Below, one piece after another: positions 60,466-64,000 of a stretch of DNA of 64,000 bases. The stretch lies in the NCBI RefSeq assembly GCF_011578045.1, contig NZ_CP049801.1, positions 1 through 64,000 of the forward strand. Direction: 5' to 3'. A program made the position numbers and the translations under genes. The notes beneath the pieces are model-generated. The model did not search any database, was not told the DNA's origin, and worked only from the letters and a program-made list of their open reading frames with translations. Source of the stretch: Acinetobacter shaoyimingii. Lineage in GTDB: Bacteria; Pseudomonadota; Gammaproteobacteria; Pseudomonadales; Moraxellaceae. Every line of letters starts with the position of its first letter. Position 1 is the first letter of the stretch.

Positions 60466-60807
60466 TACGGTTAAAAATAATGATTTAAATAATAAAGGAC
60501 TCCAGATGAAGCCATTTTTAGTTTTGTATAATTTTTTTTTATGCAAAATTTAAAAAATATTCATGAAAGTTTTGTATTTAATTCATTTAGATCGGTTTAT
60601 ATTAGTCGCATAAGCAGTAGCCAAGATTCATAAAATAGGAATGAGCAAACATTTAGGTTTCTAATGCTCAGTGATGCAATGTTCATGACTGAGCTGTAGT
60701 AATATATGCCTAAATTTAAAATCATTTAAACCTATATTAGATTAGTACTATTTAGCCAGAATGGATGATAAAACATTCATTTCAAGCTCAACTTGTTGGA
60801 AATACAC
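60466..60807. other. Gene-free spacer before ilvD
   Basis: This AT-rich spacer has no credible gene. A 15-codon ORF at 60507 has an SD-like AAAGGA but is too short to support. The promoter for ilvD is expected here. Confidence 0.45.
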
Positions 60808-62637
60808 ATGCCTGACTATCGTTCAAAAACATCGACACACGGAAGAAATATGGCTGGCGCACGCGGTTTATGGCGTGCTACAGGGATGAAAGATGAAGAC
60901 TTTGGTAAGCCAATTATTGCTGTCGTCAACTCATTCACGCAGTTTGTACCGGGTCATGTGCATCTGAAAGATTTAGGTCAATTGGTAGCGCGTCAAATTG
61001 AACAAGCAGGTGGTGTAGCCAAAGAATTTAATACCATTGCTGTGGATGATGGTATTGCGATGGGTCATGATGGAATGCTGTATTCACTGCCTTCACGTGA
61101 CTTGATTGCTGACTCAGTTGAATACATGGTCAATGCACATTGTGCAGATGCAATGGTGTGTATCTCAAACTGTGACAAAATCACCCCAGGGATGTTGATG
61201 GCATCTATGCGCTTGAACATTCCTGTAGTGTTTGTATCAGGCGGTCCAATGGAAGCGGGCAAAGTGAAAATCCGTGGCAATGAACACGCGATTGACCTTG
61301 TAGATGCGATGGTTGTTGCTGCAGATGATAACTTCACAGATGAAGAAGTGGCGGCTTATGAACGTTCTGCATGCCCAACATGTGGTTCATGTTCAGGGAT
61401 GTTCACAGCGAATTCAATGAACTGTTTAACTGAAGCTTTAGGTTTATCTTTACCGGGTAATGGTTCTACGCTTGCGACACATGCAAACCGTAAAAAATTA
61501 TTTGAGCGTGCAGGTCAACTTATTGTTGAAATTACCAAACGTCATTATGAGCAAAATGATTACAGCTTGTTGCCACGTTCAATTGCAACAAAAGCTGCTT
61601 TTGAAAATGCGATGACCCTTGATATTTCAATGGGTGGATCAACCAATACAGTCCTTCACTTGTTGGCAGCAGCACACGAAGCGGAAGTTGACTTCACCAT
61701 GACAGACATCGATCGTTTGTCACGTAAAGTGCCTGTTCTTTGTAAAGTTGCACCTGCAAAACAAGATGTGCATATGGAAGACGTTCACCGTGCAGGCGGT
61801 ATCATGTCAATCCTTGGCGAATTAGACCGTGCTGGTCTGCTTGATACTTCAGTGCCAACCGTTCATGAAAAAACATTAAAAGATGCTTTAGATAAATGGG
61901 ACATTATCCGTACTGAAGATGAAGAAGTTTATCAATTCTTCCGTTCAGCACCAGGCGGTGTACCAACTCAAACAGCATTCTCTCAAGATCGTTATTATTC
62001 ACGTCTAGATGGTGACCGTGACAATGGTGTGATCCGTAACGTGGCAAACGCTTTCTCTCAAGATGGTGGTTTGGCCGTGCTTTACGGCAATATCGCATTG
62101 GATGGTTGTATCGTTAAAACGGCAGGTGTTGATGATTCAATCCTAAAATTCAACGGTACAGCACGCGTATTTGAAAGCCAAGATGCCGCTGTAGAAGCAA
62201 TTTTAGGTGGCAAAATTAGCGCAGGTGATGTGGTAGTGATTCGCTACGAAGGTCCACGCGGTGGTCCGGGTATGCAAGAAATGCTTTATCCAACCAGTTA
62301 CCTTAAATCGAAAGGTTTAGGTAAAGAATGTGCGTTGTTAACCGATGGTCGTTTCTCTGGTGGTTCATCAGGTTTATCGATTGGTCACGTGTCTCCAGAA
62401 GCAGCTGAAGGTGGTGCAATTGGTTTGGTTGAAGATGGCGACCGTATCGAAATTGATATTCCAAACCGCAGCATTCACTTGGCTGTTGATGAAGCAACCA
62501 TGGCAGCACGTCGTGAAGCACAAGAAGCCAAAGGTTGGAAGCCTGCTGAAGAGCGTCCTCGTAAAGTTTCAAAAGCATTAAAAGCTTATGCGATGCATAC
62601 AACGAGTGCCTCAAAAGGTGCGGTACGTGAAATCTAA
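60808..62637 (+). CDS. ilvD: Dihydroxy-acid dehydratase, long E. coli type
   Basis: IlvD dehydrates 2,3-dihydroxy-isovalerate and -methylvalerate in valine and isoleucine synthesis. The 609-residue protein keeps Cys122 in [10 protein letters not shown] and Cys195 in [10 protein letters not shown], the cluster ligands at the same positions as E. coli IlvD, which carries a [4Fe-4S] cluster. Start [14 protein letters not shown] (60808) matches the family; the TTG further up does not. It is followed by a terminator and then by a second, different family member. Confidence 0.96.
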   Translation: MPDYRSKTSTHGRNMAGARGLWRATGMKDEDFGKPIIAVVNSFTQFVPGHVHLKDLGQLVARQIEQAGGVAKEFNTIAVDDGIAMGHDGMLYSLPSRDLIADSVEYMVNAHCADAMVCISNCDKITPGMLMASMRLNIPVVFVSGGPMEAGKVKIRGNEHAIDLVDAMVVAADDNFTDEEVAAYERSACPTCGSCSGMFTANSMNCLTEALGLSLPGNGSTLATHANRKKLFERAGQLIVEITKRHYEQNDYSLLPRSIATKAAFENAMTLDISMGGSTNTVLHLLAAAHEAEVDFTMTDIDRLSRKVPVLCKVAPAKQDVHMEDVHRAGGIMSILGELDRAGLLDTSVPTVHEKTLKDALDKWDIIRTEDEEVYQFFRSAPGGVPTQTAFSQDRYYSRLDGDRDNGVIRNVANAFSQDGGLAVLYGNIALDGCIVKTAGVDDSILKFNGTARVFESQDAAVEAILGGKISAGDVVVIRYEGPRGGPGMQEMLYPTSYLKSKGLGKECALLTDGRFSGGSSGLSIGHVSPEAAEGGAIGLVEDGDRIEIDIPNRSIHLAVDEATMAARREAQEAKGWKPAEERPRKVSKALKAYAMHTTSASKGAVREI

Positions 62638-62659
62638 GGTATAAATTTAAAAAAGATTT

Positions 62660-62692
62660 AAAAAAACACTCCAAATGGGGTGTTTTTTTATA
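62660..62692 (+). terminator. Intrinsic terminator after ilvD
   Basis: The stem AAAAAACACTCC / GGGGTGTTTTTT with a short AAAT loop follows ilvD. Confidence 0.85.
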
Positions 62693-62861
62693 TGTGAATG
62701 ATTTGTTATGGGAATGTTATGAAAAAAATCACATTACATTTTAAAACCAGTGAATTTCACTTATAGCATTGTCGATGTTATGGATTTCTATACAATAAAA
62801 TGAATAAAAATAGCGACGACAAAACACATTAATATTTGTCTTAGCCATGGAGAGCATCACA

Positions 62862-64000
62862 ATGAGTAAAAGTAATATTCGCGAACATTCTGCTCCCGTT
62901 TACGAAGGCATAGAAAATGCACCTGCACGGTCAATGATGCGTGCAACAGGCTTTCAAGATGCAGATTTCGAACGTCCTTTCATTGGTATTGCATCGACAT
63001 GGGCGAACGTTACACCATGCAATATGCATATTGATGGCTTAGCACGTGAAACTGAAAAAGGCGTCAATGCTGCAGGTGGCAAAGGTATTATTTTCAATAC
63101 CATTACCATTTCAGATGGGATTTCAAACGGCACAGAAGGGATGAAATATTCCTTGGTTTCACGTGAAATCATTGCAGATTCAATTGAAGCTGTGGTCGGC
63201 TGTCAGGCCTATGATGGTGTGATTGCCATAGGTGGATGTGACAAAAATATGCCTGGTTGTGTCATGGGCTTGGCACGGTTAAATCGACCAGGGCTGTTTG
63301 TCTATGGTGGAACCATTCAACCGGGTGAAGGTCATACCGATATGATTTCAGTCTTTGAAGCCGTTGGTCAGCATGCTAAGGGTGAAATTAATGCCATTCA
63401 AGTTAAACATATTGAGGAAGTAGCACTTCCAGGCCCTGGCTCTTGTGGTGGCATGTATACCGCAAACTCGATGGCATCGGCAATTGAAGCTTTAGGTATG
63501 AGTTTACCAGGGTCTTCTGCACAAGAAGCAGTGTCACAAGACAAGATTTTGGACTGTCAACGTGCAGGTGAGGCAGTCATGAACTTACTGCGCTTAGACA
63601 TCAAACCACGTGACATTATGACCAAGGCAGCTTTTGAAAATGCGGTTAAGGTTTTGATTGCTTTAGGGGGATCAACCAACGGTGTTTTACACATGTTAGC
63701 GATGGCACATACTGCTGGTGTGGATTTAACTTTGGATGATTTTGTGCGCATAGGTAAAGACATACCTGTGGTGGCAGATGTTCGTCCTTCGGGCAAATAT
63801 TTAATGTCAGAACTGATTGCCATTGGTGGCATTCAACCTTTGATGAAACGTATGCTCAATGCAGGCATGCTCGATGGTTCTTGTTTAACAGTGACAGGTA
63901 AAACATTGGCAGAAAACTTAGCTGAAGTTGACGATTACCCTGAAGGTCAGCAAATTATTTTACCGTTCGATGCCCCGATAAAAAAAGATTCGCATTTGGT
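62862..64000 (+). CDS. IlvD/Edd family dehydratase, plant/mycobacterial type (partial)
   Basis: The open frame runs off the window end. The visible 379 residues start MSKSNIREHSAPVYEGIENA and carry the family motifs MMRATGF, GIASTWANVTPCN, GGCDKNMPGCVMG and PGSCGGMYTANSM. The CDKNMPGC form marks the shorter dihydroxy-acid dehydratase group that in plants and Mycobacterium uses a [2Fe-2S] cluster. Full length would be about 560 residues. An SD (GGAGA) precedes the ATG. It may be a second branched-chain enzyme or act on sugar acids. Confidence 0.9.
   Translation, partial: MSKSNIREHSAPVYEGIENAPARSMMRATGFQDADFERPFIGIASTWANVTPCNMHIDGLARETEKGVNAAGGKGIIFNTITISDGISNGTEGMKYSLVSREIIADSIEAVVGCQAYDGVIAIGGCDKNMPGCVMGLARLNRPGLFVYGGTIQPGEGHTDMISVFEAVGQHAKGEINAIQVKHIEEVALPGPGSCGGMYTANSMASAIEALGMSLPGSSAQEAVSQDKILDCQRAGEAVMNLLRLDIKPRDIMTKAAFENAVKVLIALGGSTNGVLHMLAMAHTAGVDLTLDDFVRIGKDIPVVADVRPSGKYLMSELIAIGGIQPLMKRMLNAGMLDGSCLTVTGKTLAENLAEVDDYPEGQQIILPFDAPIKKDSHL

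Noticed and set aside
60507..60554. 15-codon ORF (MKPFLVLYNFFL...) with SD-like AAAGGA
   Set aside because: Too short, no recognisable pattern, and the sequence around it is low complexity. It may be a remnant, but nothing supports a gene.

Overview
The window looks like part of an Acinetobacter chromosome (Gammaproteobacteria, Moraxellaceae) around the replication origin. Evidence: low-GC, TTTAAA-rich intergenic DNA; the order dnaA / rpmH-rnpA-yidD-yidC-mnmE; a 16S rRNA with Acinetobacter-type variable regions; and an AtaA/TpgA-type trimeric autotransporter locus known from Acinetobacter. The species cannot be named from this alone.

Layout. 1-6.3 kb: dnaA (leftward) and rpmH-rnpA-yidD-yidC-mnmE (rightward) flank an AT-rich spacer with several DnaA boxes, the likely oriC. 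6.4-20.5 kb: mostly housekeeping and transport genes. These include a divergent dmeR/dmeF metal-efflux pair with two matching operator sites, dsbC, hpt, guaD, a MerR/DUF2938 pair with a MerR-type palindrome, a ygiBC-like pair, a pseudogene with one in-frame stop, a terC gene behind a manganese (yybP-ykoY) riboswitch, and sotB. 20.6-30.2 kb: two small GNAT proteins, mpl, DUF486 and DUF2254 membrane proteins, purEK, an unusual 0.5-kb block of GAATTTAAA repeats with DnaA boxes, an MltB-type lytic transglycosylase, and a matrixin-like protease with an inserted coiled coil. 30.4-36.3 kb: a complete rRNA operon (16S, tRNA-Ile, tRNA-Ala, 23S, 5S). 36.4-45.3 kb: a DUF2007/zinc-ribbon protein, an AAA ATPase, an aldehyde dehydrogenase, a DUF1287 protein, an NSS transporter with its tiny partner subunit, a ZIP transporter, and rsmB-fmt.

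45.9-60.5 kb is the main accessory region. It holds a giant ataA-like trimeric autotransporter adhesin with about 15 near-identical copies of a 588-bp (196-residue) module, then tpgA (its peptidoglycan-binding partner) and two small related secreted proteins. As given, the adhesin frame is broken by about 19 short indels, all in the first ten repeat copies. They sum to exactly -18, so the start and end remain in the same frame. Consensus error in a long repeat is the simplest explanation, and the true product would be about 4,280 residues. The window closes with two unlike dihydroxy-acid dehydratases, the second cut off by the window end.

The items most worth following up are the GAATTTAAA/DnaA-box block between purK and mltB, which shares both motifs with the dnaA-rpmH origin region, and the repeat and indel structure of the adhesin.
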